Source of the DNA: Oscillospiraceae bacterium
Lineage (GTDB): Bacteria > Bacillota > Clostridia > UMGS1810
Direction of reading: 5' to 3'
Assembly: GCA_015069095.1 (NCBI GenBank)
Contig: SVJH01000001.1
Coordinates: 1-64,000, forward strand
Length of the DNA stretch: 64,000 bases
A program made the translations under genes and the position numbers. The notes under the pieces were generated by a model that worked only from the letters and a program-made list of their open reading frames with translations, was not told the origin of the DNA and made no database searches. Numbering within the stretch: the first letter of the stretch is position 1; every line of letters begins with the position of its first letter. Below, piece by piece: positions 52,923-63,459 of the stretch.

Positions 52923-55568
52923 TTATTTAATCATATTTGTAATAAGTTCATCAACTTTTGAAAGTGCATCGTCAATTTTTAGTGCATCTGTGCCGCCGCC
53001 CTGTGCCATGTCAGGTTTACCGCCGCCGCGTCCACCGCAAATTGCAGTAATTTCTTTAATTATGTTACCGCAGTGTACGCCAAGTGCAACAGCCTCTTTC
53101 ATAGCCATAGCAACGAATGTAATTTTTCCGCCTGCATTTGATGCAAGAACAATAACGCCATTTGTCATTTTTGATTTAGCGTCGTCTGCAAGTGCTTTCA
53201 TTTCATCAGCGCCCATATCATCAACATATGCTGTAAGTACATTTACATCGCCAAGATGTCTTATACCTGACATCATATTTTTAGATTTGAGTGAAGCAAG
53301 TTTTACTTGGAATTCTTCAATGCTTCTTTCAAGTGATTTATTTTCTTCCATAACAGATTGTGCTTTTTCGTCAATTTCGTTTAATCTGTTTGTTTTAAGT
53401 GCAATTGCAGTTTTTTCAATAAGTTCATCTTTTTCTTTAACGTAGTTTAGTACGCCTCTTCCTGTAATTGCCTCGATACGTCTTACGCCAGATGCAACGC
53501 CTGTTTCAGAAATAATTTTGAAAAGTCCGCAGTTTGCAGTATTTTTAAGATGTGTACCACCGCAAAGTTCAATAGAGAAATCTCCCATTTTAACAACTCT
53601 TACAGTGTTGCCGTATTTTTCGCCGAAAAGTGCCATTGCGCCAAGTTTTTTAGCATCTTCAATAGGCATTTCGGTGCAGGAAATATCGTATGATGCAAAA
53701 ATGGCGTCGTTAACAATTTTTTCAACTTCCATAAGTTGGTTACTGCTTACTGCATCGTAATGTGAGAAGTCAAAACGAAGTCTTTCTTCGCTCACGAAAG
53801 AACCTGCCTGTTCAACGTGGTCGCCAACTACCATTCTTAATGCTTTTTGAAGAAGGTGAGTAGCAGAGTGGTTTCTTTCGATATTTTTTCTTCTTTCAAC
53901 GTCAACTTTTGCTTTTACGCTTTCGCCTTTTGAAATAGTACCTGATTCAATAACGCAGGCGTGAATAATTCTTCCATCTCGAAGTTTTTTAGAATCAACA
54001 ACTTCAACAACTGCATTTTCAGTAACGATTGTACCTGTATCGCCAACCTGACCGCCGCCTTCACCGTAGAAAGGAGTTTTGTCAAGTACGATAGTAACAT
54101 TTTTATCTTCGTAATTTGCGCTGTCTACAAAGTCGTTTTCCAAAAGGATACCTGTAATTTTACTTTCTGTTTCGGTTGTTTCGTATCCAACGAATTCTGC
54201 TTTGTCGATTGTAGCAAATTTTTCTAATATTTCATCTTTCCAACCAACTGTATCAGCATTTTTTCTTGCTTCTCTTGCTCTTGTTCTTTGGTCGTCAACA
54301 TATTTTTTAAATCCGTCAACGTCAACTTCAAATCCCATTTCGCCAAGAATTTCGTTAGTTAAATCGATAGGGAAACCGTATGTGTCTGAAAGTTTGAATG
54401 CACTTTCGCCATCAAGTATTTTTTCGCCTTTTTCTTTAAGGGCATCAACGTATGAATTTAAAATGTTCATACCTTCATTAACAGTTTTGTTAAAACTTAT
54501 TTCTTCTTGTTCAATAATTTTTTTGATAAAACCTGCTTTCTGTACAAGATAAGGATAAGCAGATTTATTTTCTTCTATAACAGTATCGCACACTTTGTAA
54601 AGGAATGGCTCGTTAATTCCAAGAAGTTTTCCGTGTCTTGCAGCACGTCTTAAAAGACGTTTTAAAACGTAGCCTCTGCCTTCGTTTGCGACTTTAACAC
54701 CGTCGGCAATCATAAATGTTGTGCTTCTTATGTGGTCTGTAATAACACGAAGTGAAACGTCATTCTGAGCGTTGTCGCCATATTTAACGCCGGCAAATTC
54801 AATTACTTTGCCCATAATGTTTTTAACTGTGTCAACTTCAAAAATGTTATTAACACCCTGCATAATACAAGCAAGTCTTTCAAGACCCATACCTGTATCA
54901 ATGTTAGGATTTGCAAGGCGGTTATAGTTTCCGTCTTCATCTTTGTCAAACTGAGTGAAAACAAGGTTCCAGAATTCAACAAATCTGTCGCAGTCGCAAC
55001 CGATTTTACAGTCAGGTGATCCGCATCCTGCATCTTCGCCTCTGTCAAAGTAAATTTCAGAACAAGGTCCGCAAGGTCCCTGACCGATTTCCCAGAAGTT
55101 GTCTTCTTTGCCCATTCTAACAATTCTGTCAGGTGCAACGCCAACTTCTTTTGTCCATATATCAAATGCTTCGTCGTCATCCTGATAAATTGTAACCCAA
55201 AGTTTGTCAACAGGCATATTTAATACTTTTGTACAAAATTCCCAAGCCCATGCTGTTGCTTCGTGTTTAAAATAATCTCCAAAAGAGAAATTACCAAGCA
55301 TTTCAAAGTATGTTCCGTGTCTTGCAGTTTTACCAACGCTTTCAATGTCAGGTGTTCTTATACATTTCTGACAAGTTGTAACTCTTTTTCTTGGTGGTTC
55401 TTCCTGACCTGTAAAGTAAGGTTTAAGTGGAGCCATACCGGCATTTATAAGTAGCAGACTTCTATCGTTTTGCGGAACAAGTGAAAACGAAGGAAGTCTT
55501 AAGTGTCCTTTTGTTTCAAAAAATGAAAGATATTTCTCTCTAAGTTCGTTAAGTCCTAATTTTTCCAT
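52923..55568 (-). CDS. alaS: Alanine-tRNA ligase
   Basis: The 881-residue protein is a full-length class II alanyl-tRNA synthetase. The catalytic domain starts LNELREKYLSFFETKGHLRL, followed by LINAGMAPLKPYFTG, CQKCIRTPDIESVGKTARH, EIGQGPCGPCSEIYFDRG and GMGLERLACIMQGVNNIFEV. The editing domain has HSATHLLQKAL (zinc-binding His pair) and ELCGGTHLKNT. The C-Ala end has GGRGGGKPDMAQGGG. It charges tRNA-Ala in the cytosol. It is the first gene before the HIT gene. Confidence 0.98.
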   Translation of the reverse strand: MEKLGLNELREKYLSFFETKGHLRLPSFSLVPQNDRSLLLINAGMAPLKPYFTGQEEPPRKRVTTCQKCIRTPDIESVGKTARHGTYFEMLGNFSFGDYFKHEATAWAWEFCTKVLNMPVDKLWVTIYQDDDEAFDIWTKEVGVAPDRIVRMGKEDNFWEIGQGPCGPCSEIYFDRGEDAGCGSPDCKIGCDCDRFVEFWNLVFTQFDKDEDGNYNRLANPNIDTGMGLERLACIMQGVNNIFEVDTVKNIMGKVIEFAGVKYGDNAQNDVSLRVITDHIRSTTFMIADGVKVANEGRGYVLKRLLRRAARHGKLLGINEPFLYKVCDTVIEENKSAYPYLVQKAGFIKKIIEQEEISFNKTVNEGMNILNSYVDALKEKGEKILDGESAFKLSDTYGFPIDLTNEILGEMGFEVDVDGFKKYVDDQRTRAREARKNADTVGWKDEILEKFATIDKAEFVGYETTETESKITGILLENDFVDSANYEDKNVTIVLDKTPFYGEGGGQVGDTGTIVTENAVVEVVDSKKLRDGRIIHACVIESGTISKGESVKAKVDVERRKNIERNHSATHLLQKALRMVVGDHVEQAGSFVSEERLRFDFSHYDAVSSNQLMEVEKIVNDAIFASYDISCTEMPIEDAKKLGAMALFGEKYGNTVRVVKMGDFSIELCGGTHLKNTANCGLFKIISETGVASGVRRIEAITGRGVLNYVKEKDELIEKTAIALKTNRLNEIDEKAQSVMEENKSLERSIEEFQVKLASLKSKNMMSGIRHLGDVNVLTAYVDDMGADEMKALADDAKSKMTNGVIVLASNAGGKITFVAMAMKEAVALGVHCGNIIKEITAICGGRGGGKPDMAQGGGTDALKIDDALSKVDELITNMIK

Positions 55569-55695
55569 AACTTTTCCCTTCTAAGTGTATAGTAGTTTCA
55601 TCTTATTATATTATAATAAAAAAGCACATTTTGTCAACCCATATCGATGTTTTTTTGAAAAAAAGGTTAAAATCGGATAACATAAAAAATTTTTG

Positions 55696-55724
55696 TTGAT
55701 GTTTTTAAAAAAATGTGATAAAAT
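55696..55724 (+). promoter_or_regulatory. Promoter of the small SLH gene
   Basis: TTGATG, a 17-nt spacer and TAAAAT; transcription would start about 35 nt before ATG 55766. Confidence 0.6.
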
Positions 55725-55765
55725 ATATGATGTACTATTTTACCAAACTGCAGGGAGATGAAAAA

Positions 55766-56443
55766 ATGAAAATAAAATCTTTATTTTGCGTCATTTTAAT
55801 AGTGATAATGATGTCAACAACTGCTTTTGGCGCTTCGTTTACGGATACTGAAGGACACTGGGCAGAAGATTACATAGAAAAAATGGCACAGGCTGGATAT
55901 GTTAAAGGATACGGAGACGGAACTTTTAATCCTGACGGACCAATGACAAGGGCAGAAGTTGCAACTGTTTTAACAAATGTTTTTGCAATTCCTCATACAA
56001 TAGCCGGTCATAAAGTTTTAAAAGATGTTAACGAAACAGACTGGTTTATGCCATATTCACTTGTGGGGTATCTTGTTTTTCCGCCGGAAGAGGGTAATGC
56101 ACAGATATTTCGCGGAAATGATAAAATTACAAGGGTTGAGGCAGCGCATGCAATAATTGCACTTTATAATTGTGCTGAAAGTACGGGATATGCCGCGCAA
56201 ATGGCAGATTATGATACATTTAAAGACAATTTTTTTGTGAAAAAAGTTGTATCAACCGCAGTAAAATACGGAATTATGCAAGGAAAAGGCGAAACAGGAT
56301 TTGAACCTTTTTCAACACTTACAAGGGCAGAACTTTGCACACTTGTTATGCGTACACTTGAGAATAAAGGCGATGCCGATAAAGAAACACTTGAAACACT
56401 TACTGATTTTACAAATCAGATAAATGAAAAATATAGCAAATAA
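55766..56443 (+). CDS. Small secreted SLH protein
   Basis: The 225-residue protein has a signal peptide (1-22, ending AFG) and S-layer homology repeats: ASFTDTEGHWAEDYIEKMAQ, GYVKGYGDGTFNPDGPMTRA, a middle, weaker repeat (VLKDVNETDWFMPY, NDKITRVEAAHAIIALYN) and VVSTAVKYGIMQGKGETGF with LTRAELCTLVMRTLEN. It consists of little besides the three SLH units, so it probably binds secondary cell-wall polymer without an enzyme. ATG 55766 is chosen over 55715 because GGGAG lies just upstream and the signal peptide begins there. Confidence 0.88.
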   Translation: MKIKSLFCVILIVIMMSTTAFGASFTDTEGHWAEDYIEKMAQAGYVKGYGDGTFNPDGPMTRAEVATVLTNVFAIPHTIAGHKVLKDVNETDWFMPYSLVGYLVFPPEEGNAQIFRGNDKITRVEAAHAIIALYNCAESTGYAAQMADYDTFKDNFFVKKVVSTAVKYGIMQGKGETGFEPFSTLTRAELCTLVMRTLENKGDADKETLETLTDFTNQINEKYSK

Positions 56444-56501
56444 GCCATCTTTTGATTTGGATGACTTTTTATACATAACAAAGTTTTAAGGAGAATTTTT
56501 A

Positions 56502-57893
56502 ATGAAAAGCGTAGAAATCAGAAATATTTACCGTAATCAAACAGAATATGAGAACAAAAAAATAACTGTTGCAGGATGGATAAGAAGCCTTCGTGCATCT
56601 AATGTATTTGGATTTATAGAACTTAATGATGGTACATTCTTTAAAAACTTACAGGTTGTTTTTGAAAAAGAAACACTTGAGAATTTTGAAAAAATATCAA
56701 AACTTAATGTTGGAAGCAGTATTTATGCAACAGGTGTTTTAGTTCCTACTCCTGATGCAAAACAGCCATTTGAAATAAAAGCGGAAAGCATTGTGATAGA
56801 AGGTGCATCAACTCCTGATTATCCGCTTCAGAAAAAAAGACATTCACTTGAATTTTTAAGAACAATTCCTCACTTAAGACCAAGAACAAATACATTTAGT
56901 GCAGTTTTGAGAATTCGTTCACTTGTAGCGTACGCAATCCACAAATTCTTCCAGGAAAGAGGATTTGTATATGTTCACACACCAATTATTACATCAAGTG
57001 ATGCTGAAGGTGCAGGCGAAATGTTTAGAGTTACAACTCTTGACCTTGATAATATTCCCAAAAATGAAGATGGAAGCGTTGACTACACAAAAGATTTCTT
57101 TGCAAAATCAACTAACCTTACAGTAAGCGGACAACTTGAAGGCGAAACTCACGCTATGGCATTTAGAAATATTTATACATTCGGGCCAACATTCCGTGCA
57201 GAAAACTCAAACACAGCGCGTCATGCTGCAGAGTTCTGGATGATTGAGCCTGAAATTGCATTTGCAGACCTTAAAGATGATATGATTTTAGCAGAAGATA
57301 TGATTAAATATATCATTTCATACTGTATGGAAAATGCTCCTGAAGAAATGGAATTTTTCAATAATTTTATAGATAAAGGACTTATTGAAAAACTAAATTC
57401 AATAGTAAACAACGAATTTGGTCATGTAACATATACTGAAGCAGTTGAACTTTTAGAAAAAAGCGGTGAAAAATTTGACTACCCTGTTAAATGGGGAATT
57501 GACCTTCAGACAGAACATGAAAGATATCTTACAGAACAGATATTTAAAAAACCTGTATTTGTAACAGATTATCCAAAAGATATAAAAGCATTCTATATGA
57601 AACAGAATGAAGATGGAAAAACTGTTGCAGCAATGGACCTTTTAGTTCCTGGTGTAGGTGAAATCATTGGTGGAAGCCAAAGAGAAGAAGACTACGACAA
57701 ACTTCTAAAGAGAATGGTAGAACTTGGAATGGACCCTGAGGACTATTCAAATTACCTTGACCTTAGAAAATATGGTACAACAAATCATGCAGGTTTCGGT
57801 CTTGGATTTGAAAGAATTATTATGTACATCACAGGTGTATCTAACATAAGAGACGTACTTTCATACCCAAGAACAGTTAAAAACGCATATTAA
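56502..57893 (+). CDS. asnS: Asparagine-tRNA ligase
   Basis: The 463-residue protein has an OB-fold anticodon domain (about 1-105; [20 protein letters not shown]) and a class IIb catalytic core: [77 protein letters not shown] and [17 protein letters not shown]. The insert [19 protein letters not shown] followed by [11 protein letters not shown] is usual in AsnRS, not AspRS. It opens a housekeeping operon that runs to recR. AAGGAG precedes the ATG. Confidence 0.98.
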   Translation: MKSVEIRNIYRNQTEYENKKITVAGWIRSLRASNVFGFIELNDGTFFKNLQVVFEKETLENFEKISKLNVGSSIYATGVLVPTPDAKQPFEIKAESIVIEGASTPDYPLQKKRHSLEFLRTIPHLRPRTNTFSAVLRIRSLVAYAIHKFFQERGFVYVHTPIITSSDAEGAGEMFRVTTLDLDNIPKNEDGSVDYTKDFFAKSTNLTVSGQLEGETHAMAFRNIYTFGPTFRAENSNTARHAAEFWMIEPEIAFADLKDDMILAEDMIKYIISYCMENAPEEMEFFNNFIDKGLIEKLNSIVNNEFGHVTYTEAVELLEKSGEKFDYPVKWGIDLQTEHERYLTEQIFKKPVFVTDYPKDIKAFYMKQNEDGKTVAAMDLLVPGVGEIIGGSQREEDYDKLLKRMVELGMDPEDYSNYLDLRKYGTTNHAGFGLGFERIIMYITGVSNIRDVLSYPRTVKNAY

Positions 57894-57905
57894 GGAGAAC
57901 TTTTG

Positions 57906-58727
57906 ATGAAGGGAATTATAAATCTTTTAGCCTGGGCAGTTGTAATATTTATTTTGTTTTATGAAGCATGGGTTAATTTTGGATTTTTCGGAATAGCGAT
58001 AGTAATTGCTGCCATTTTTGGTGTTTTGTATGTTGTGTTCCGTGCACAGATTATGTTTTTAAAGGGAAATGCAAGATATAACACCAATGATAAACAAGGT
58101 GCATTTGAAATATATGAGAAAGCATATCTGACAGGTAGATTAAAACCTGTAAATTCCCTTTATTATGCATATCTTCTTTTAAGAGACGGCAAGATAGAAA
58201 AAAGCGAAAAAATGATAGATGAAATATCTAAAAAGTACAAAAATGTTCTTTTAAAAAATGAAAAATTGAGTATAAGAATAAACAAAGCGCTTATAAAATG
58301 GAAAAAAGGCGACCTTAAAGATGCAATAGCCGATGCAGAAGGTATTTACAATGAAGGAGTTAAAAATACATCGCTTTACGGAGTACTTGGATATTGGTAT
58401 ATTTTAGATAAAAGATACGATGACGCTCTTAAAATAAACGAAGAAGCGCACGAATATAACAGTTCGGATCTTATAATTTATGATAATCTTGCGCAGAATT
58501 ATTTTCTTGTCGGAAATAAGGAAAAAAGTGAAGAAATGTACAAGGATATTTTAGATAAAAATCCTGATTTTATTGAGCCGTACTATAATTACGGAATGCT
58601 TGTTTTATCAAACGGAGATAAAGAAAAAGCAAAAGAATATTTTGAAAAAGCACTTTCAATGGAAGAAAAATTCTTATCAACAGTAACACATGATATGGTA
58701 AGATATGAGATTGAAAAAATTTCATAA
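57906..58727 (+). CDS. Membrane-anchored TPR protein
   Basis: The 273-residue protein has two N-terminal membrane helices (about 2-45; IINLLAWAVVIFILFYEAWV and FGIAIVIAAIFGVLYVVF). The rest is cytosolic tetratricopeptide repeats (about 55-270), including AFEIYEKAYLTGRLKP, DALKINEEAHEYNSSDLIIY, NLAQNYFLVGNKEKSEEMY and KAKEYFEKALSMEEKF. TPRs are protein-protein interaction scaffolds; the partner is unknown. ATG 57906 has AAGGAG upstream at good spacing. It lies 12 bases after asnS and 9 before the LarC-like gene. Confidence 0.88.
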   Translation: MKGIINLLAWAVVIFILFYEAWVNFGFFGIAIVIAAIFGVLYVVFRAQIMFLKGNARYNTNDKQGAFEIYEKAYLTGRLKPVNSLYYAYLLLRDGKIEKSEKMIDEISKKYKNVLLKNEKLSIRINKALIKWKKGDLKDAIADAEGIYNEGVKNTSLYGVLGYWYILDKRYDDALKINEEAHEYNSSDLIIYDNLAQNYFLVGNKEKSEEMYKDILDKNPDFIEPYYNYGMLVLSNGDKEKAKEYFEKALSMEEKFLSTVTHDMVRYEIEKIS

Positions 58728-58736
58728 GGTGAAAAA

Positions 58737-59441
58737 ATGAAAATTTTATATTTTGACTGTTTTGATGCAGTAAATTTAAACCTTTTATTATCTGCGTTTA
58801 TGGACGCGGGAGTAACAAAAGAATATATTTATGAAAAAATGTGTGAACATTCTTTTAAAATAGATTCTGAAAAAATGGAAGATGATATTATTCCTTCAAC
58901 AAAGTCAGACATAACTGTAGAAAACGATGAACTTATGACATCAGACAGCCTTTTAAAATTATCCGATACAATTTTAGACGATTTGGAAAGAAGCCTTGTA
59001 AACAGTACATTAAGAAATGTCGATATCATTAAATTTTCGGATTATTTAAAAATACGTGCCTGCATAATTGCATTTTTAAGTTTAGATGTCAATTATGCAG
59101 TTTCTTCATATCTTATAGAATCCTTAAAAGATGAAGATGGCAAAATTCTGCCAGAAACAAATGTTAAAAAAATTCTCGATGATAACAACATTCCATACAA
59201 AATTATATCACAAAATGGAAAACTTTTATCTTTATGCGGTGTAAGTCTTATTTTGGCGCTTTCAAAAGAGTATGGATACGAAACAGAACTTGATATCATA
59301 AAAATTGCTTATGGAACAGATGGGAAAAGATATTTAAGAATTGTTATAGGAGCGCCTAAAAACAAAACAAAAACAGATTTTTTACAAATGGAATTTAAAC
59401 AGTATGATATCGGCGTTTTAAGTTGCGGAGAAAACAAATGA
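58737..59441 (+). CDS. Degenerate LarC-like protein, N-terminal domain only
   Basis: The 234-residue protein starts MKILYFDCFDAVNLNLLLSA, matching the LarC start MKxLYFDCFAGISGDMxLGA but with the conserved GISGDM replaced. Later parts follow the LarC1 order: VNYAVSSYLIESLKDEDGKI with LPETNVKKILDDNNIPYKI, then GKLLSLCGVSLILALSKEYG where LarC has ELxTPTGAAIL. The His-rich stretch normally in the middle is absent, as is the LarC2 domain. LarC makes the nickel-pincer cofactor (CTP-dependent nickel insertion); this protein has probably lost that chemistry. It overlaps the next gene by 4 bases. Confidence 0.65.
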   Translation: MKILYFDCFDAVNLNLLLSAFMDAGVTKEYIYEKMCEHSFKIDSEKMEDDIIPSTKSDITVENDELMTSDSLLKLSDTILDDLERSLVNSTLRNVDIIKFSDYLKIRACIIAFLSLDVNYAVSSYLIESLKDEDGKILPETNVKKILDDNNIPYKIISQNGKLLSLCGVSLILALSKEYGYETELDIIKIAYGTDGKRYLRIVIGAPKNKTKTDFLQMEFKQYDIGVLSCGENK

Positions 59442-60379
59442 AAACTGTAATTGTAAATTCAAACGATGCCAATCAGCGCATAGACAAATTTTTAACTAAA
59501 TATTTTAAAGATATGCCTCAAAGTGCAATTTATAAATATATCCGTAAAAAAAGGGTAAAAATAAACGGTAAAAAGTGTGAAATATCGTATAAATTAAACG
59601 AAGGCGATAAAATTGATTTATACATTAACGACGAGTTTTTTACAGAAAATAAAAGCGCATCATTTTTAGATATAAAATCACATCTTGACATAATTTACGA
59701 AGATGAAAATATACTTCTTGTAAATAAGCCTTTTGGAATGGTTGTTCACGAAGATGAAAACGAAAAAAGAGATACACTTATAAATCATATAAAAGCATAT
59801 TTGTATGAAAAGGGCGAGTATAACCCTAAAGACGAACATTCTTTTGCACCATCGCTTTGTAACAGAATAGACAGAAATACAGGCGGGATTGTTATAGCGT
59901 GCAAAAATGCAACTGCACTTAAAGAAATGAACAACGTAATAAAGATGCGAGAAATAAGAAAATATTATATGTGCCTTGTTTATGGACATCTTAAAAAAAA
60001 CGAGGATACACTGCGAGGATATTTGTTTAAAGACAGTACAAAAAATACCGTTTATGTTTATAATGAAAAACGAGTAGGTTCAAAAGAGATTATCACAAAA
60101 TATAAAGTGCTTGAAAAAAGAAAAGAAACATCTTTAGTAAAAGTTCATCTTGTAACAGGAAGAACACATCAGATAAGAGCACATTTTGCTCATATAGGAC
60201 ATCCCTTAATTGGCGACGGAAAATACGGCAAAAATGAAATAAACAAAAAATTCAACTGGAAAAATCAGGCGCTTTATTCGTATATGCTTGTTTTTGATAC
60301 TCAAAACGAGTTTTTAAGTTATTTAAACGGCAAAGAATTTAAAGTAAACGATATTCCTTTTTACAATATCGATAAATAA
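59438..60379 (+). CDS. RluA/RluD-family pseudouridine synthase
   Basis: The 313-residue protein has an N-terminal S4 RNA-binding domain (about 1-80; ANQRIDKFLTKYF, IRKKRVKINGKKCEISYKL) and a pseudouridine synthase domain (about 85-300). The latter shows NKPFGMVVHEDE, NRIDRNTGGIVIACKN with the catalytic Asp, YMCLVYG, HLVTGRTHQIRAHFAHIGHP and IGDGKYG. The active-site motif reads NRIDRNTGG instead of the usual HRLDRxTSG. It modifies uridines in rRNA or tRNA. ATG 59438 overlaps the LarC-like stop (ATGA). Confidence 0.93.
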   Translation: MKTVIVNSNDANQRIDKFLTKYFKDMPQSAIYKYIRKKRVKINGKKCEISYKLNEGDKIDLYINDEFFTENKSASFLDIKSHLDIIYEDENILLVNKPFGMVVHEDENEKRDTLINHIKAYLYEKGEYNPKDEHSFAPSLCNRIDRNTGGIVIACKNATALKEMNNVIKMREIRKYYMCLVYGHLKKNEDTLRGYLFKDSTKNTVYVYNEKRVGSKEIITKYKVLEKRKETSLVKVHLVTGRTHQIRAHFAHIGHPLIGDGKYGKNEINKKFNWKNQALYSYMLVFDTQNEFLSYLNGKEFKVNDIPFYNIDK

Positions 60380-60396
60380 TCGAAAGGAAATAAAAA

Positions 60397-60993
60397 ATGT
60401 TGTATTCAGAAAGTTTGTCAAAACTTATTGAAATGTTTAAAAAAATGCCTGGAGTCGGGCATAAATCTGCTGTTCGTCTTGCATTTAACATTATCGAAAT
60501 GTCAAAAGAAGAAGCAGACGAAATAATAGAAATAATAAAAAATGCAAAAAGCAAAATTACATATTGCAGTGTATGTCAGAACTTGACTGAAGGCGATGTG
60601 TGCGAAATATGCTCAAACGAAAAAAGAGACAATACAACAATTTGTGTTATGGAAACACCCAAAGATGTTATTGCTCTTGAAAAAACAAGAGAGTACTATG
60701 GAATGTATCACGTTCTTCACGGTGCAATTTCTCCTATGGATGGAGTAGGGCCTGAGGATTTAAAAATAAAAGAACTTATTTTAAGAGTAGGCGAAGGCAA
60801 CATAAAAGAAATTATACTTGCAAATAATCCAAGTATTGAAGGCGAAGCAACTGCAATGTATCTTTCAAAACTTTTAAAACCGCTTGGCGTAAAAGTTACA
60901 CGTATTGCATTTGGACTTCCTGTTGGCGGAGATTTGGAATATGCCGATGAAGTAACAATTACAAAGGCACTTGAGGGAAGACGTGAAATATAA
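60397..60993 (+). CDS. recR: Recombination mediator protein RecR
   Basis: The 198-residue protein is a complete Rec[21 protein letters not shown] with helix-hairpin-helix, the zinc motif [16 protein letters not shown] and the Toprim domain ([39 protein letters not shown]), ending [20 protein letters not shown]. It helps RecF and RecO load RecA at gaps. It lies 17 bases after the pseudouridine synthase gene. In many Firmicutes recR follows dnaX, so this context is different. No strong terminator is seen before the greA promoter. Confidence 0.97.
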   Translation: MLYSESLSKLIEMFKKMPGVGHKSAVRLAFNIIEMSKEEADEIIEIIKNAKSKITYCSVCQNLTEGDVCEICSNEKRDNTTICVMETPKDVIALEKTREYYGMYHVLHGAISPMDGVGPEDLKIKELILRVGEGNIKEIILANNPSIEGEATAMYLSKLLKPLGVKVTRIAFGLPVGGDLEYADEVTITKALEGRREI

Positions 60994-61051
60994 AATATGA
61001 ATAAAAAACAGGCAAAATAATAACTATATATTATACTAAAAAATAAAACTG

Positions 61052-61080
61052 TTGACATTTTTGTCTTAAAAGGTTATAAT
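61052..61080 (+). promoter_or_regulatory. Strong sigma-A promoter for greA-lysS
   Basis: Consensus TTGACA at 61052-61057, 17-nt spacer and consensus TATAAT at 61075-61080, about 75 nt before the greA start. Confidence 0.9.
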
Positions 61081-61155
61081 GTAGTATAATTGCGGAATTA
61101 AACAGTCTTAATTTAAAAAATTAGGGCTGTATTATATTGTAAGGAGATAATTAAA

Positions 61156-61626
61156 ATGAGTACAAAACAAACAATTCTTACTCCTGAGGGCTTAAAAAAA
61201 TTAGAAGACGAATTAGAAAATTTAAAAGTAGTAAAAAGAAAAGAAATTGCTGAAAGAATTAAAATTGCAAGAGATTTCGGAGATTTATCTGAAAATGCAG
61301 AATATACAGCAGCAAAAGAAGAACAGGCTAAAATGGAAACAAGAATAGCCGAAATTAAAAAACTTCTTGAAAACGTTGTTGTTCTTGACGAAACAGATAT
61401 TTCAACAGATATAGTAAACATCGGTTCAACAGTAAAAATTCATGATCTTTCAGAAGATGAAACACTTGTTTATGCAATTGTTGGTTCAATGGAAGCAAAC
61501 CCAAGAGAATTTAAAATCTCAGACCAGTCTCCGATGGGAAAAGCACTTATCGGTGCTCGTGTTGGTGAAACAGTTGAAGTTGAAAGCGTAGAACCTTTTA
61601 AGGTTAAAATTCTTGAAATCAACTAA
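61156..61626 (+). CDS. greA: Transcription elongation factor GreA
   Basis: The 156-residue protein has the N-terminal coiled coil (about 5-75; ILTPEGLKKLEDELENLK, DFGDLSENAEYTAAKEEQ with the two acidic tip residues) and a C-terminal FKBP-like domain (about 80-156; VNIGSTVKIHDLSEDETLVY, ISDQSPMGKALIGARVGETV). It rescues backtracked RNA polymerase by stimulating transcript cleavage. The GreA-lysS pairing is common in Firmicutes. AAGGAG precedes the ATG. Confidence 0.97.
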   Translation: MSTKQTILTPEGLKKLEDELENLKVVKRKEIAERIKIARDFGDLSENAEYTAAKEEQAKMETRIAEIKKLLENVVVLDETDISTDIVNIGSTVKIHDLSEDETLVYAIVGSMEANPREFKISDQSPMGKALIGARVGETVEVESVEPFKVKILEIN

Positions 61627-61650
61627 TTTTTATACGAAAGGTTGACACAT

Positions 61651-63210
61651 ATGAGCGAAAACACAAATAATGCTCCTGAAATGGAACTTAGTGAAATTAT
61701 ACAGGTAAGACACGACAAGTTAAAAGAACTTTGCGAAGAAGGAAGAAATCCTTTTGAAATTACAAAATTTGATGTAACACATTCATCTGGAGATATTCAG
61801 AATAACTACACCGAAGAAGAAAGAGAAATTACAAAACGCGGAAGCGAAGAAACAGAAAAAATTATGGCTAAAATTTCTTCGCTTAACGGCGAAAATGTAG
61901 TTGTTGCAGGACGTATTATGTCTAAAAGAGGTATGGGTAAAGTTGGTTTTATTCATATCAGCGATATAGACGGACAAATTCAGCTTTTTGTTAAAAAAGA
62001 TATTCTTGGCGAAGATGAATATAATCACTTCAAAAAACTTGATATAGGCGATATTATCGGTGCAGAAGGCGAAGTATTTACAACTCAGACAGGTGAAATT
62101 TCTATAAGAGTGTCAAAAATCACACTTTTATCAAAATCATTAAAACCGCTTCCTGAAAAATTCCACGGAATGACAAATACAGACCTTCGCTACAGACAGC
62201 GTTATGTTGATTTAATTATGAACAAAGATGTAAAAGATACATTTATGAAACGTTCAAAAATTATTTCTTCAATAAGACGTTATCTTGATGCAGACGGATT
62301 TTTAGAAGTAGAAACACCAATGCTTGTTTCAAATGCAGGCGGGGCAGCAGCACGTCCTTTTGAAACACATTTTAATGCACTTGATGAAGATTTCAAACTT
62401 CGTATTTCACTTGAACTTTACTTAAAACGTCTTATCGTAGGTGGATTTGATAAAGTTTATGAAATCGGCAGAGTTTTCAGAAACGAAGGACTTGACACTC
62501 GTCATAATCCGGAGTTTACACTTATGGAACTTTATCAGGCATATACAGATTACCACGGCATGATGGATTTAACAGAAAACCTTTACCGTCATGTTGCACT
62601 TGAAGTTCTTGGCACAACAAAAATTGTGTATAACGGAATTGAAATGGACCTTGGTAAACCGTTTGAAAGAATTACAATGCTTGATGCTGTTAAAAAATAT
62701 TCAGGTGTAGATTTTAACGAAATTAAAACACTTGAAGAAGCAAGAAAAGTTGCAGATGAGCATCATGTTGAATATGAAGAAAGACATAAAAAAGGCGATA
62801 TTTTAAACTTGTTCTTTGAAGAATTTGTGGAAGATCATCTTATTCAGCCAACATTTGTTATGGACCATCCGGTTGAAATTTCTCCACTTACAAAGAAAAA
62901 ACCAGAAAATCCTGACTATGTTGAAAGATTTGAATTCTTTATGAACGGATGGGAAATGGCAAACGCTTATTCTGAGCTTAATGACCCAATCGACCAAAGA
63001 GAAAGATTTAAAGCACAGGAAGAACAACTTGCACAGGGCGACGAAGAAGCAAACACAACAGATGAAGACTTTATGAATGCCCTTGAAATCGGTATGCCTC
63101 CAACGGGCGGTATAGGTTTTGGTATCGATAGAATGTGTATGCTGCTTACAGATTCAGCCGCAATCCGTGATGTATTGTTGTTCCCAACAATGAAACCGCT
63201 TGATAAATAA
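61651..63210 (+). CDS. lysS: Lysine-tRNA ligase (class II)
   Basis: The 519-residue protein has an OB-fold (about 60-170; [32 protein letters not shown]) and class II core: [33 protein letters not shown] with [43 protein letters not shown] and [17 protein letters not shown]. It charges tRNA-Lys. ATG 61651 has GAAAGG at the right distance; the TTG at 61642 does not. It is the last gene of the greA-lysS operon. Confidence 0.98.
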   Translation: MSENTNNAPEMELSEIIQVRHDKLKELCEEGRNPFEITKFDVTHSSGDIQNNYTEEEREITKRGSEETEKIMAKISSLNGENVVVAGRIMSKRGMGKVGFIHISDIDGQIQLFVKKDILGEDEYNHFKKLDIGDIIGAEGEVFTTQTGEISIRVSKITLLSKSLKPLPEKFHGMTNTDLRYRQRYVDLIMNKDVKDTFMKRSKIISSIRRYLDADGFLEVETPMLVSNAGGAAARPFETHFNALDEDFKLRISLELYLKRLIVGGFDKVYEIGRVFRNEGLDTRHNPEFTLMELYQAYTDYHGMMDLTENLYRHVALEVLGTTKIVYNGIEMDLGKPFERITMLDAVKKYSGVDFNEIKTLEEARKVADEHHVEYEERHKKGDILNLFFEEFVEDHLIQPTFVMDHPVEISPLTKKKPENPDYVERFEFFMNGWEMANAYSELNDPIDQRERFKAQEEQLAQGDEEANTTDEDFMNALEIGMPPTGGIGFGIDRMCMLLTDSAAIRDVLLFPTMKPLDK

Positions 63211-63310
63211 AAATCAGTATTTATGCGGGTTTGAGGGTGTTAGTTGGTATAATTTACGCCCAATTTACGTTCAAAATTTAATAACTTTCGCAAAGATTTA
63301 TGCAATAATT

Positions 63311-63350
63311 AATCCCCAAAGTGAGTTTATTTTTACTTTGGGGATTTTTG
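63311..63350 (+). terminator. Terminator of greA-lysS
   Basis: AATCCCCAAAG and CTTTGGGGATT pair around a 14-base loop, followed by a T-run. Confidence 0.85.
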
Positions 63351-63459
63351 TTTTATTTATTTCATATAAATGTCGATTTGTTGTTAAGTTTATCTTCGAG
63401 CATACGTAGTGTTACACAGAAATTAGTAATTTAATGAAAATAATATAACCATAGATGTA

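Noticed and set aside
52990-54552. Plus-strand frames of 80-150 codons opposite alaS
   Set aside because: They are antisense shadows of a well-conserved housekeeping gene, with no ribosome sites or domain resemblance.
59879-59905. NRID in place of HRLD in the pseudouridine synthase as an inactive enzyme
   Set aside because: The catalytic Asp and the following Arg-x-Thr-Gly-Gly are kept; NRID-type motifs occur in active relatives, so no loss of function can be claimed.
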